Made by a program: the position numbers and the translations under genes. A stretch of DNA of 64,000 nt from Oxyruncus cristatus (taxonomy: Eukaryota > Chordata > Aves > Passeriformes > Cotingidae). The notes under the pieces are model-generated. The model was not told the DNA's origin and ran no database searches. It saw only the letters and a list, made by a program, of their open reading frames with translations. The stretch spans positions 256,009-320,008 of the forward strand of contig VXAY01004091.1 in assembly GCA_013399855.1 (NCBI GenBank), written 5' to 3'. This document shows, in pieces, positions 36,352-48,830 of this stretch (position 1 is its first letter; every line of letters starts with the position of its first letter).

Positions 36352-37920
36352 TCAGCGCAGTACAGACCTCAGCCAACCTGACAGGTTCACAAATGCCCGG
36401 TCCACCAAACCAGGCTGAGATATGTGCACCACTGCTGGTGTGTGAAATACTTCCAATGATACTTGGAGGCAGCAGCCTTCAGCTGCCTATATCAAGGCAG
36501 TAACCCTGTAGCTTGTGTAATTGCCTCTGTACAGGAGTTCGTGTTCAGCCGTACCTCCCTCTGTGAAAAAGTTGAGCTGCAGGATAAGAGCTTTCACACA
36601 ACCAGCTGCTGCCAAGCAGCAGATTAGCAGGTAATCAGTTGACTGGTGGTAACTTCGTCAGCTCCCAGAGTCTTGCTGTGTGTCGGGGGTGAACGGCTAA
36701 AGTGTCAAGGCAGGTGCGTGAGGGGCAGGGGTAGATGGCTGAGGTACAGTGTTGAATTGGCTGTGGGGCAGGAGGAATAGGTACAACATTGCCCTAGGTC
36801 ACTTGCTCCAGAGAGTTTTGGTGGCAAGAGAATTAAGGAGGTAATACCATAACCCCATCTGAGGTACTATTATGTTCAGCAGAAGGGGAACAGAGGCTTT
36901 CACGTGCCTGTGCATGGCTCAGCCTCATACTGCTGCTACCCACACACATGGGAAAGGTTGAGAACTGCAATTTCCTTTAGTTCAGGATGATGCCAGGTAA
37001 CCCATACAAACACCACACTCTGCAAGCCATCAGCAAGCTGTCTGATTCTCCAGTATGGATAAAAACAACAGCATCCAAGGCTGGCAGACTGTCAGGAAGC
37101 AATGCCAAGTCCAAGTGGCTTAAAAAAGAACCAGCCATATCAAAGCCACTGTGGAAGTTTTACTTCACTGCTTTTTAAAGTGCACGGTTTTATTTCAATA
37201 CAGAGGAAGACAGCTACTGGGTTTCATATTTGGAGGAAACCTAAATCCCAGTAAGAGAGACAGAGTCCAACCTTATTAATTTCTATACTCACATACCCAC
37301 ACTGTACACACAATCACTCTGATGAGAGGCAGTTGTATGCTTTGGCCACTTTATGCCAGCTACACAGACACAAAGAAACTGTCCAGGGAAATAACTTTGA
37401 CAGAGAGGGGTTTATCTGGCAGCATTTATCTAGCACTGCCTCTGCATTCCCTTTTCAGGACCTCCCCTCCTCCTCCACCCCCAGGATGATGGTAGAGGAA
37501 GGGATTAGGGAATAGAGGGAGAAGACCAGAAAGGAAACAGCACCAGGGAATACTAAGTCTTCAGCTTTTCTCTTTCTGACAGTAGTCCCTCAGCACTGGG
37601 GATGCGAGCTACAGCAGCCCTGTGAAAAGAATAAAGCGGTCCCTACGAGGACCCAAGAGCAGAAAAATAAACCGACAACACCCAGCACTTCTGTGACATT
37701 CCTGAGCTGTACAAATCACTTGCCCAAGTCCTCACATACTGCCTCCCTCCTCCCAGCTATGCAGCACTGCCACAGCAAATCCACAGCGCTTGGACAGCTG
37801 GTGATGGCTGGGATTTGGCCCGATACGTGGATATTATTTGAGAGGTTTGTTGCATTTTTATGTTTACTCGCTGCATACAATGGGCCAATGTTGCCATCAC
37901 CACATAACTGTCACAGAACT
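36352..37920. other. Unique DNA, no gene seen
   Basis: Mixed-composition sequence, locally GC-richer around 36640-36760. No frame with a recognisable product. Confidence 0.55.
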
Positions 37921-37960
37921 TTTTTTTTTTTTTTNNNNNNNNNNNNNNNNNNNNTTTTTT
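37921..37960. repeat. Poly-T tract with internal gap
   Basis: Fourteen T, then 20 N, then six T. The frames across it that encode runs of F or K are products of the tract, not genes. Confidence 0.95.
37935..37954. other. Assembly gap (20 N)
   Basis: A gap of exactly 20 N within a poly-T tract, probably a placeholder of arbitrary size. Confidence 0.99.
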
Positions 37961-39138
37961 CACTATTATTGCATTTATTCCTTTCTTCCCCTACAACCCT
38001 ATAACAAAGAAAGGAAAATCCAGACCAGGACACATGTTATTTAATATCTGTGTCAATGTCAGAATGCAGGCATGCTTTTATTCTTTTGCCTTTTGCAATG
38101 AATGCGTGATATCTGATATATTAGGTATTAATAAAGCAGACTGCTTTATGCTGTTTATATTGGTAATATGATTCTGAATCCTATCCCCAGCTGAGAGGAG
38201 CAGGAATGTAGTTTTTTCCCTGTATATTATTGCCCAGCCATGGCTAATGAAGCATACAATATATTTGAATTTTTGTGTATTGTTTTATTTTTTATTTTAA
38301 TTAGAACCAGCTCTCTATATAATAAGTAGATATATTAAATGACGGAGCAATGGCTAAAATGCATAGAGAATGCGACTCAATAAAACCCAGTAAAGAACCC
38401 AACCAAACAGTGTGTCCTTGCACTTCATCAACAGTTTTACAGTATTTCACTCATAACGGCCAGCACCAATCCCACCCATGCCTACAGCAGTGGTCTGTCC
38501 CAGAGGCACCAGTACCACCCAGAGCTAAGGATCTCCATCTGTACTTACCAAGGGGTTCATGGGGAAATGCAAGGAAGTGGAAATGCAAAGGTATGATAGC
38601 ATGGAGTGGAGAGCACTGTTTCTTCTTTACCATGGGTGAACAGTGAAATTTAGAGATATGAACTAGTTCAGATAAAATAAGTCTCTGTTGAAGCTCTGCT
38701 TTGAAATTATACATAAGGAGTTGTGCACATCCCTTTGTCTTTCCTCATACACATGCTTCCCAGTTTCTCACAAGTTTTCTTCTGGATTATATTCAAAGTC
38801 CTGCTAGGACTATTATCAGTGACAAAACTCAAATGTCATCAGGCATCCTCCCACCGAGAGAAAATCCTCTTTGTTCAAATGTCCAGTTCTTTCTCAAGGA
38901 ATGGCTAATACTTCCATTAATTCAGTCAGCACTGATCTTAATTTGCTTGCTCCTGGATAGGAGATCTGATCATATAAACCACTCACACAAACTCCTAGGT
39001 TTATCCTGCTGAGGAAAAGAGTGGCTGGCCTGCCTAGTATCACAGTATTTGATGCCTGTTCTGCAGGGCTTTTTGCATAACATCTGGGGAGCGCCTACTT
39101 CTAAGGAAGTTTGAAAATGGTCCCTTTCATCAGCATCA
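37961..39138. other. AT-rich unique DNA, no gene seen
   Basis: The part at about 38060-38345 is very AT-rich with several TAAT words and is listed among the findings. Opposed frames at 38350-38714 have no recognised product. Confidence 0.5.
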
Positions 39139-39198
39139 GATCCCATTGTATTCAATGAGAGCTGCAGGTGTTCTGTACCACTTGGGGCCAGGCCCTTC
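39139..39198 (+). repeat. Degraded ancient amniote repeat (CAATGGGAGCTGCAGGTG type)
   Basis: TCCCATTGTATTCAATGAGA, GCTGCAGGTGTTCTGTACCA and GGGGCCAGGCCCTT follow a familiar sauropsid repeat core: CCATTGACTTCAATGGGAGCTGCAGGTGCTCAGCACC, then ATCAGGCCC. The three boxes keep their order and approximate spacing. Probably a CR1/L3-like 3' end; the family name is not certain. Confidence 0.55.
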
Positions 39199-42100
39199 AT
39201 CATAATAAAAAGGCCAGATTTGAGCTGGAAGCTCTGTCATTAAAACTGCCTGTAGTGTATTAGTAATCTGCCGAACCTCCTAGAGGCCCAGAGAAACCTT
39301 CTGCTGTGTTACTTTAACTCTTTGTGATTATCAGAACAGTGAGGATTTAAGAAAGCGTGTATTAAATTCCTGTCACATCCCTTCTCTGGGTTACCCAAAG
39401 ACCAATAGACCCAACAAAACGTTTCTTGGGAGCACAAAGTAAAAGCAGCTCTCTCTGTATGAGATTGCATTGACTGTCAGAAGTATTCACAATGTTGTTC
39501 AAGATGACTGACAGCTTCTCCCTCCATTTTATTTTACAGCTATTTTAATGTATCAAACACCTGGAGATGTTTATGAGACTATCCAAACCATTTTTTATGC
39601 CTCTGATCCACACACTGAATCCATCAGCTGCCAAACTCTTCCCAAGAAGCGAGCACCATTTTGTGAAAGAATGTTTAGCACAGGGCATAGGGGGCACTTC
39701 TGCTCCAGCTATGGGAAATGTGCTCCAGGAGAGGTTGCAATCCTGAAGGCACCCTGATGAGCTCTCTTTGTACTGACCCATTCTGGCAGGTTCCCATGGT
39801 GAGTAAATCCATTGATAGGCACCACATGATCATCAACTATCAGGGCAGTGACGTGGAAACGTGAAACCGGGGTGCAACATGGTCCTGCACTGCCAGCCCA
39901 AGAGCCATTGTCACCTGGTACAGATCAGAGTGGTACATTGGTGTTGTGGGACCAGCTGCAGAGATACACAGGAGGAAAAAGAAGGAGTAGTTACTTGGGA
40001 AAGGCTAAATGCAATAAAGAACCTAGCTCTTCCTGTCCTATTCATTAAAAGCAAATTATTGGATCAGAATGGCTGTTCAAATTGATTCAGCTAAATATTA
40101 GGATATGACCCAAATCTTCTATCCAAGTGAACATATGCATACACTTTTCTGAAGCTCAGAAGATTTAGTCAGTCAAGACTTAAAAAATGGAGAGATTTGC
40201 TTTCCTGGGGTAGGTAGTTGTTTATTTTGTATTTCAATTTTCACATAAGGTTGTGCTTGCTGGAGTCAGCAAAGATCAGAAATTATAACTCAACAGATCT
40301 GTGTAGTGTCTTGGATAATCTTAAGATGAGGTTTGGAAAAGCTTCTGAGAAACTTCCAAGATTCTATAGCCAAACTTTCTAATATTTGCCAATCTCTGTT
40401 ATTGGAATGTTCTTCCCTGTCTAAAGCCATGAGTCGCACAACTCAGAAAGGTCCACAGAGAGATTTTCATTCCTTTTTCTTTTCATTTTGCATCTCATGA
40501 GATTCTGCATGTAATTTTATTACGAGCCAGAGGCCAAATTAACTGTAAGCTTCAAGAAACAATTAGGGTTGTGGTCACAGTAACTTTCAGAGTGTGTGAT
40601 GAATTAATAGCATCATGTTATAACTTGACAATGATGCCATGTCACAAGTTTAGCATAGCATATAATCTAACTTCTCTTACACTAAAAATGGACCTGAAAC
40701 AAACCCCAAAACAATCCTGACCTCTGAGATCTGCCTCCTAGTCCACCTCTTTGCAAAGCCAGTTATACTGTAACAGTCTGTGCCAAAATTTAGGATCCAT
40801 CCAGATCCAAAACTTCTCAAAATGTGGCCCCAACTTTGTTTCCAGGAGACATCTAGTGAAGCTGCTAGCACTGACCTGCCATGGGTTTCCTGCAGGTAAA
40901 GGAAGGGATGTGTGGCACTGGGTCTCCAGTAGTCAGTGATGTGTCCCTTGTGGAGTCTGACTGACACTCCCACCCACAGGTCTGCAAAAAATGAGCTAGA
41001 ATGCAACTGCTGCATGTTTGCACACGCCTGGTTATAGTCCTTTAAAGGATGGGAAAAGATTTCAAGCTCAGGGTCTGGACTGCTCATGGTTGGAGGCTTG
41101 AATAGGTTATCTCATACAACAAACACAGCCACTCATTCTGCCAACTAATGTTATTTAACTTTACTGACAGAGCAGCTGCTTTTGCACCCAAGAGCTGACA
41201 GTCCAAGATGAAGAAGGGCAGACTTTTTACATAGTCAAGTTGTTAGGGCATCAAAAAATATAGTATCACCATACATGAAAATACAGCCCTTTGGTTTGTT
41301 TTCATAGTTATCATCTTTGGCATTAGAATACCTTTTTCCTTTCACTTTTATGACTACAACTCAAAACCACTCTAAATGAACATTTCAGGAATTTCTTCTC
41401 TGTCTCAAGCTTTCAATTCCTGCAGAAAGTCTTGGAACCAGGAGGTTAAACCAATTCTTCTGCTGAAGACTCAAAGGTTATTACCTGGTTTAGAAACCAT
41501 GGAGCTTTGTTACCTACCACCCTGTAACTCACGAGCTTTCACTGGAGATTCAGCCAGACTGGAAAGAGCAGCCTGGCTGGAACTAGTAAGAGAAGAATAA
41601 AAAACTTCAGAGACTGGGCCACTGGAGCGCATTCTTTTACTGTGCATGTTGCACTTTCTTCTCCTTAAGGAAAAGGAATCATGAGAACTCGGGTGGTTCT
41701 GCATTGCGACACACCTGACCTCCGGGGAAGGCTGGGTCTCGGCAAGGGCTCTGATGTCTCTCACAACAATGCCCCACGCGACACCCCAGCGCTTTGTCTC
41801 CCTGTCCTCTCTCCTGCTGTCTCATGGCCGGCCTGGCAGTGCCGGTGTTCCACTGTTAGTCCTCGGATTTGACTGTGTTTGTAAAGATGTATGTCAAGAT
41901 GTACGTCCATTTTCAAACACATGGGCAGAAGACATGAATATTATGATGCATTGAGCTCTGAAAAGACAATGGTTAAATAAGAAAGCTGAACAGCGGGGAT
42001 CAAGGAAAATAACTGGAATTCCATCAAAAGGGAAGATGAATGAACAGAGCTACACTGACATCTGCTGGTCCATATATCAGGGCTGGTATTGTTACTGCCA

Positions 42101-45100
42101 GCAAGAATTGCCGCGGTCACAAGGAAAAATGACACATTAAACTCAATAAATCCTTCAAAGATGCCTGCCATTTACACCACACTTATCCACCACCTACTGC
42201 CCTGCTGCACTCTCTGGTCATCTGGGCAGGATCTCGTAGGGAAGAAGTTTTTATATTTGTACAAGAGTAGGTTTTATTTATTTTTTGGTTTCCTTTTTTT
42301 TCCTCCTTGTTTTGGTTTGAGGCAGACAATGTTTCAGGGCACTGGAGCTCTGCGTGGACTGCTGGGCTTGCAGAGATCCTGCACAGATGGCCAGTGCATG
42401 TGCACAGCCTGGTTCCATAAAGTTTGCACACCAAATCCCACACACATGAGACACCATAGCCTGAGGTGCTGCACCCCTGCACCACTGTGCATGCACCCAG
42501 GAAACCTAGTAATTCATCAAACTTGCTCTGTAAGAACTGATCCGTTCTACAGCACATACACAGTTGGTCTGTTGACTCCTAAATGTTACAAACTCGCTGT
42601 GTGGCCCTTAGGCACTTGTTTCTGTCCAGAAAATTTTGCAGAGAAATATGGAAGCAACTGCTTTCAGATTTTCAAATTTTGGCAGATAGGAATTTTATTT
42701 TTTTTTTTTTTAGTGAAGATACATAATACTTAGCTGCTGCAAAGTAAATATTTGCACCTAGGGGAAGAAGACTCATTAGGAAAGGAGGCTATTACACTTA
42801 TCAGAAGATACATGCACAGAACTATGGCTTGGAATATCTTATTGTACATTCATGCACCTTCACAAATCTTTTAGAGAGTTGTTGGGTTTTTATAACACTG
42901 AACCCTCATCTTTTCTGAGTTGTGAATAGTGAAATGGATGCACTCAAACCACATGCCCATTTAGACTCCTATATGTTGGGAGAGCTACATATGGGAAGAG
43001 GGAGACTGAGACAGTCGAGAGTTACTGTTTTTCCTTTAATTTAGTGACTTCTCTATGCTTTGTACATATTGATAAACAATTAAAGCACAATCCTTATAAC
43101 TCAAGCTAAAACAAAGATTGTGACATTTCAATACATGGAAAAAATCCATTTAGCTCTTTCTCAGAAAGACTTCCCCTCAAAAAAACACTCTTTTCCCTTA
43201 AATAGTAAGTTAACAATGATATTCTCTTTCTTTTACTGAAAAAATAATAATCTTTCGGAAAGCAGCTGATTCACTTGCAAATATGCAACTGTCTTAATCC
43301 TGATGACAAGGGGGTGGGGCCGGACCATCTGAAAAGGAGCTCTCCATTTCCTTTCCAAATCACTGCTTTGGGATTTCGCTGGGTGGATTTTGATTGTTCT
43401 GCTTTTACTGCACGCAGAGCATCTTCTTTGCACATCTAAGTGCAGAGGCGAAAAGATCTCGCTGTTGAAAGAGTAGGGCAAAGAAGAGACTTGCATTCAT
43501 ACATGAAAACCCAGACATTTGTTGGAAGTCATTGTTCCTTAACGGTTACCAAAGAGTGAAAGGAAGCAGTTAAACGAAACAATCAAAATATGTTCCAAAG
43601 CATGGATAGAAACAAATTAGAACATTTTTGGCCAGTTCTGGTTATTATTAACAGCAATTAAGTCCATGTCATAAAACAATCCCAAGAAAACAAGCTTCAG
43701 GCTTACCTTTTGCTTAGGTAGCTAAGCAAATTCACCCCCACTCTGGCCTCACCCCTCCCATCCCTCCAAGTCAGAAGACCTAGGAGGCTTCAGTGACTTA
43801 GCTTATCAAAGAGAAGGTTAAGAGGTAACTTGATCAAACACTGTTTTTATTTCAAGGAGAAACACAGAGATTATAATAAATTTTCAGCCCACTAGAAAGA
43901 GGTATAATAAGAGCAGAAAACCATTACTAAACCTGTTAAGTACAGAGCCACTAACAGAGAAAAGGAGACTGGATGGGATTGTCACCTCTCTGTCTTCAGA
44001 AGCTAATGATGACCCAAATAATCAGAAGCAGGGTGCTTTTCGAACAATGTTACGATTTGAAGGGGTTTGTTTAAGGTTCTTCTTTTAATGGGAATATCTT
44101 CTGTATTGTGCTATTCATACAAATTACGAGTCTGTAAAAAAAACATTTTGTTCATCTGACATTCTGCCTTACTTCGACCAAGAGACACACAAGTGTTAAT
44201 TTCTACTTTTAGATCAGCAGATACTCCTGATCTGAATTATATTGTTTTTTCAAAAAATCATTCTGGATTTCAAAAAAATATCCATCATTGGAAATTCCAC
44301 TGAAATAACAATACACTGGTTTAAAGAATAATTACTGCTGCAGTTTAAAAAATCACCTCATTTCCAGCTTGATTTTGTCTGTTTTCTAGATGGTCTTTAC
44401 ATTCTTGTTATATCTTTATCTGCCAGAGTGCAGAATCATCTCTTATTGTGCTTCTGTTCCTTAAGAAAGTATTAGCAGTCTGTGATAAACTTCCTGCTTC
44501 TTCTCTTCTTTGATAAGCCAAAAGGCTTGAGCATCTTCAATCTTTCACTATAAACAGTGTATTCTGTGTTTCCAGACACTTTTTTTTTCTTGAGATGTCT
44601 TCACATTTTAAATATTATTCCTAAAGTATTTCACTTTAGCATGTATCTAAAGTAGACAGTTAGCAGGGCACAGCTGATGTGAGGAATCTTGATAAGCCAC
44701 GATAACTTACCCATCACTGGGTAGCCAATCCTGCATGTGCCAAAAGTGAGCTGTACTTTTAAAATATTGCAGCTTTTGTCATTATTTTGTTATGACAAAC
44801 AAGGTTTATTATTCAGATTTAATGAGTTATGGAGATGTTATCTGACTAGCCTGGACAAATATGGTACAGACTGTCACTTAGTAACCCTCACAAATGAAAA
44901 TAAATCCTTACATGTCTGAGTGTTTCTGGAGGTATGCCACACCTAACCATACAAATAACAGCTTGCACCAAAGTAATAGCAACATATAGATTTTCAAAAA
45001 CAAGGCCATGTACCCCACACAAATCTGTCAAAAGATAACTGTGTCTCTACTGGCTCTCGAGATAAGTGCTTAAGCCTCTTCAGGTTTGAGTATCTCAGTG

Positions 45101-48100
45101 ATGCACTGTACTTGGAAGCTTCCCAGAGACTTTGGTCGATGCAGATAAAGGTCTTCTTTACATTTAGCAAAGGTAACCATGTCAAACATACATCATCTTT
45201 TCCCTGTCGCACTGGGATTCTACATGTTTTTGAGTTCATTTCAAGTAGTTTATCTACTGATGTCTGATCTCATTTGATTACAATAATCCTAAAAATGTTC
45301 TGGTGGATGTGATAACCTGATAACAGGTTGCTTCCATTTGAAAAACCTGTTTGATGTAGCCCTTGAGGGTCTTTGGATGATGGGCTGAAAACCACTGTCT
45401 CCATGTTCTTGTCAACTGTATGCAGTGCCTATACTTAACGTGATATCTCAAAAGTATCAAGAATAGGCAAGCTGAAACCTGATGAAAAGGTATTATAGCA
45501 GCTGAATTGATCATTTTATCAGCCCAAGAGTGATGACTTTCAATGCACCTTGAATAGACTGTTGCATAGACAAGCTCCTTTCCAGATAAAGGTGTGATCA
45601 AAAATAACCCTGCACTAAATCTGGGATGTATTCTGCATTCCATTCAATTAAGACAATGATTGTGATTGCCAGTAAAGGGGGTTTCCCAGAACATCTTCTT
45701 TATAATTAGTCAAAAATTGAAATGATAAAAGTAGATGCGGATTTATGTAGTAGAATAAGTTTTACACTGGCAGTCTTGACAAATGTGTCTAATTATAGAA
45801 AGGAAAAATAATCTTATGTCCTCTGTTGACTCCACCAATGAAGAAATAACAGGGTTATGATTAGAAACCTCTCCTAGTTCAATTGAACACTTGTCTCCAA
45901 CTCTGAGCAGCACCACACCCTCAGTTTCTGGGAATAAATCCATTAATGAATGAATGAAAAATTTTAGCTTGTAGCAAAGTTTTGCATTTAGTAAAAAAAC
46001 ATGGCAGAGGTTGGCCTTTATTATACTCCTGAGCCAGAGTTATAACAACAGTGCAATTGGCAGACATGAGGTCTGTAATGTAACAAAACACAAAATGCAA
46101 TGCCAAATGCCGGAAAACAATGTGGTCACTGGCAGTAAGAAACAAGAAGAACAGAAATATTATTTACGTTCACACTCCCATGGCAAATACAGAGCAGAAT
46201 CTCTGCCTTCAGTGTTCCCGTCTCTAGTGTAGCTTCCTCAGTGGGTTTGTACTGACACCAGTGGCACACATCACTCCAGTGGAATCACCCCAATAGTGCT
46301 TGCCAAGAGCATGGTGAGACTTCAGCTGGGCTTCATCACTCCCCGGACAATTGGCTGTGTGACACATGGCAGTGTGTGCTGGGATCTGACCTTATTAGAG
46401 AGAATAAATCTTTTACACGTGGGGCACGTCAACCATGTGGTACACATGCAGATCCACTGTGGAGCACAAGTGTAATATGGCAGGCAGATGTTGTTGAAGC
46501 TACTTTTGCTTCTTTCAGTGTTGTCAGTTCTATTTAGACATCGTGATGCACATTGCAACAATGAGTTGCACAGGCATACAAAAGAGAAAATCCACAATTC
46601 TCCAGACACAGATAAGGTGGAAACATTGTGCCGTTCAGGAGAAGCTTTCTGGAAGGTAAGACATGGTTTTAATAAAATCTTAAGGGTTCTGCAGCATGCT
46701 GAAGTGTCTCAGTTATGGATATGGGTTATGCCTCTGTATTTACTCAGATAGGAGGATAAGCACATAAAAAGCACTTAAGTCCTTTCAAACAAATCTAAAC
46801 CACAAGCATCTCCTGTCTCAAATACACCATGCAGCCATGGGATCCTACTTTCAAAAAAATCTTGCTTTATTTGAGTAGAGTATGTCATCTGAGTGGGTAA
46901 CCTAGACCTCTATACACCTCACACATTAAGCAAAGTTCCATGCAAGCAGAGAGACATTTAGTGTCTCTCTTCTGAATTTGATCTTGAAAAGAGCCAGTCC
47001 TCATGCTGACACAGCAGCTGAAGCATGCACACCTAGGAGGTCTGGTTTATGTGTGAAAACACACATCAGCATGTCTGCACGCTTTGCTCCTTTTATCATT
47101 CCATTTTTCTCCCAAAGTTAACCTAAACAAAGGTAAAGGTTGAAAAAAGAAAACAAAACAAAACCCCCACAAAAGAACAGTCCCTCAAAGAAATATATAG
47201 CAGAGAAATAAATAGTGTCCTTAAGTAGCATTCATCTCCAGCCTCTAACAGTTGTCCTTCAACAGGCAACTGGCAAAGCAGCAAAGAGAAGGAACAAAAT
47301 AAATCTGTTGTCCAGGAAAGTGGCATTCTGGGCCCTGTAGGTTCACTCTTCACCCTTTCCCTTTTATTTCCTCGGGGGTAGAAGATAATGTTGATGATAC
47401 TCTGGGCTCCTAGTTCATGGGCCAGTGGCTTTTCCTTCTGTCACCTGCTGGGCCTCTGTCATAATGAGAAGTTGCAGTTTTCAAGGGTAACATTTTACAT
47501 GCCACAGCTGTCTTATTCTAAGTACAGGAAGGTCTGCACAAGAACTTACACTGTGCACGCATGGCTAAGTAAGAATTTCAAATAGTAAACGTAAGATTAA
47601 TAATAAAAGAATACCACTTCTAAACTGTTGATTTATTTCTGAAGAAAGCCACATTGAAATTTGAAGATGAAAATAAAATACACTCAAAATTCATAAGCAG
47701 TGTAAGGCTAATTCCCTTTTTATGAAAATCATACAGCACAGATTTGCAGAATATTCGCTTCTTCCATTGACACTAGTTGGAATTATTAGGTCAGTGTCTA
47801 ACTTCCAATTAAAGGAAATGCTAGCTCCAGTTAATTAAACAGACAGCCTAGTAAAAAATCATGCTTGAAATACTTTCCATTCATCATTATATATTTCTGA
47901 ATCTCATAAAACAGCGTTAGAGTCACTTTGAAAAGTGATTAGTCACAAAATTGTCAGTTTCCTTGAAATGGTTTATTAGTTTCCTGAAATTTTCCAATGC
48001 ATGTATCTTTGTTCTTTTCAGAAATGAGAAAATTAACATCTAACAGTCTTTTATATTTTTGGTTGGTTTGGTCTATTTTCCCTTTCCTTTTCTCTTCCAC

Positions 48101-48765
48101 AGAAAGACAGAAAACAAAGAAAAAAAGAGGATGAACGGAAAGAATAGAAAACTGAAAATAAAAATAATTAAAACACACTGAGCAAAAAGAACTAAAAAAA
48201 AAGCCAGAGAGAAAAATGTTTCCATTTTGAAAACAAGCTCGTAAAAGTAAGTTCACATAAACAGTTCTCTGAGCCTTCTCCAAATATGTAAATAATTAAA
48301 TTTTTTGACATTTTCATGGAAAATATCATTAGTATTAACAACCTTTTAGAAATATCACCAGTCTTTTCAATCAGCTTTCCAATCTTTTATGTGGATGTTA
48401 TGAGAAAGAGATACAGTATTTCAATTGCATTTGGAAAAAAAAAAGGGAAGATTGTGAAATAATTACTTTGCTTTTTGCCTTTTTCTATTTTTTTTAAATA
48501 TAAATATTGATACAGTATTTCCCACACTTGAAAAAATATTTTAAAACATGATCAAAATTCAGTGTGAATCAAACTTTATTTGATTATTAAAAAACTGGTA
48601 GAAACAATGAACTCATCACAGGTATTCCTGCATGGTGTTGAATGTCCACAACTTAATGACATTGCAAATTATATCTGAAAAAGAAACTAAAGTCTGGGTG
48701 CCTCTTCAAACCTGTCAGAAATGAACCTTCATTCATTGTTAAAGGTTAATTAAAGTAAAACAACC
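39199..48765. other. Long unique stretch, no confirmed gene
   Basis: No recognised gene or full repeat. It holds a possible terminal exon at 39540-40035, a MARE-like palindrome at 40258-40271, a CpG-dense patch at 41688-41873, the 214-codon frame at 42089-42733 (repeat-assisted, unrecognised), a run of minus-strand frames at 44994-46145 and an exon-like segment at 46519-46655. Confidence 0.45.
42698..42711. repeat. Poly-T run, 14 bases
   Basis: A mononucleotide run. It supplies the phenylalanine run near the end of the 42089-42733 open frame. Confidence 0.9.
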
Positions 48766-48830
48766 AGCATAGTCGTGAGCTAAGCATACCAGACCAAGGA
48801 GCAGAAGACCTGGATTTCAGACCCTTCCTT
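48766..48830 (+). repeat. Possible MIR-type SINE head
   Basis: AGTCGTGAGCTAAGCATACC, AGACCAAGGAGCAGAAGACC and TGGATTTCAGACCC resemble, in order, the tRNA-related head of amniote MIR-type SINEs (TAGTGGTTAGAGCA, GACTGGGAGTCAGGA-ACC, TGGGTTCTATTCC). Divergence is high and the match is short. Confidence 0.35.

Noticed and set aside
42089..42733. 214-codon + strand frame, the longest in the window
   Set aside because: No domain, poor codon texture, a phenylalanine run supplied by a poly-T tract, and competing minus-strand frames of 124 and 72 codons over the same DNA.
43707..43779. Minus-strand segment between CCTCCTAG and AAAAG followed by GTAAGC
   Set aside because: The acceptor has a weak pyrimidine tract and there is no recognised product.
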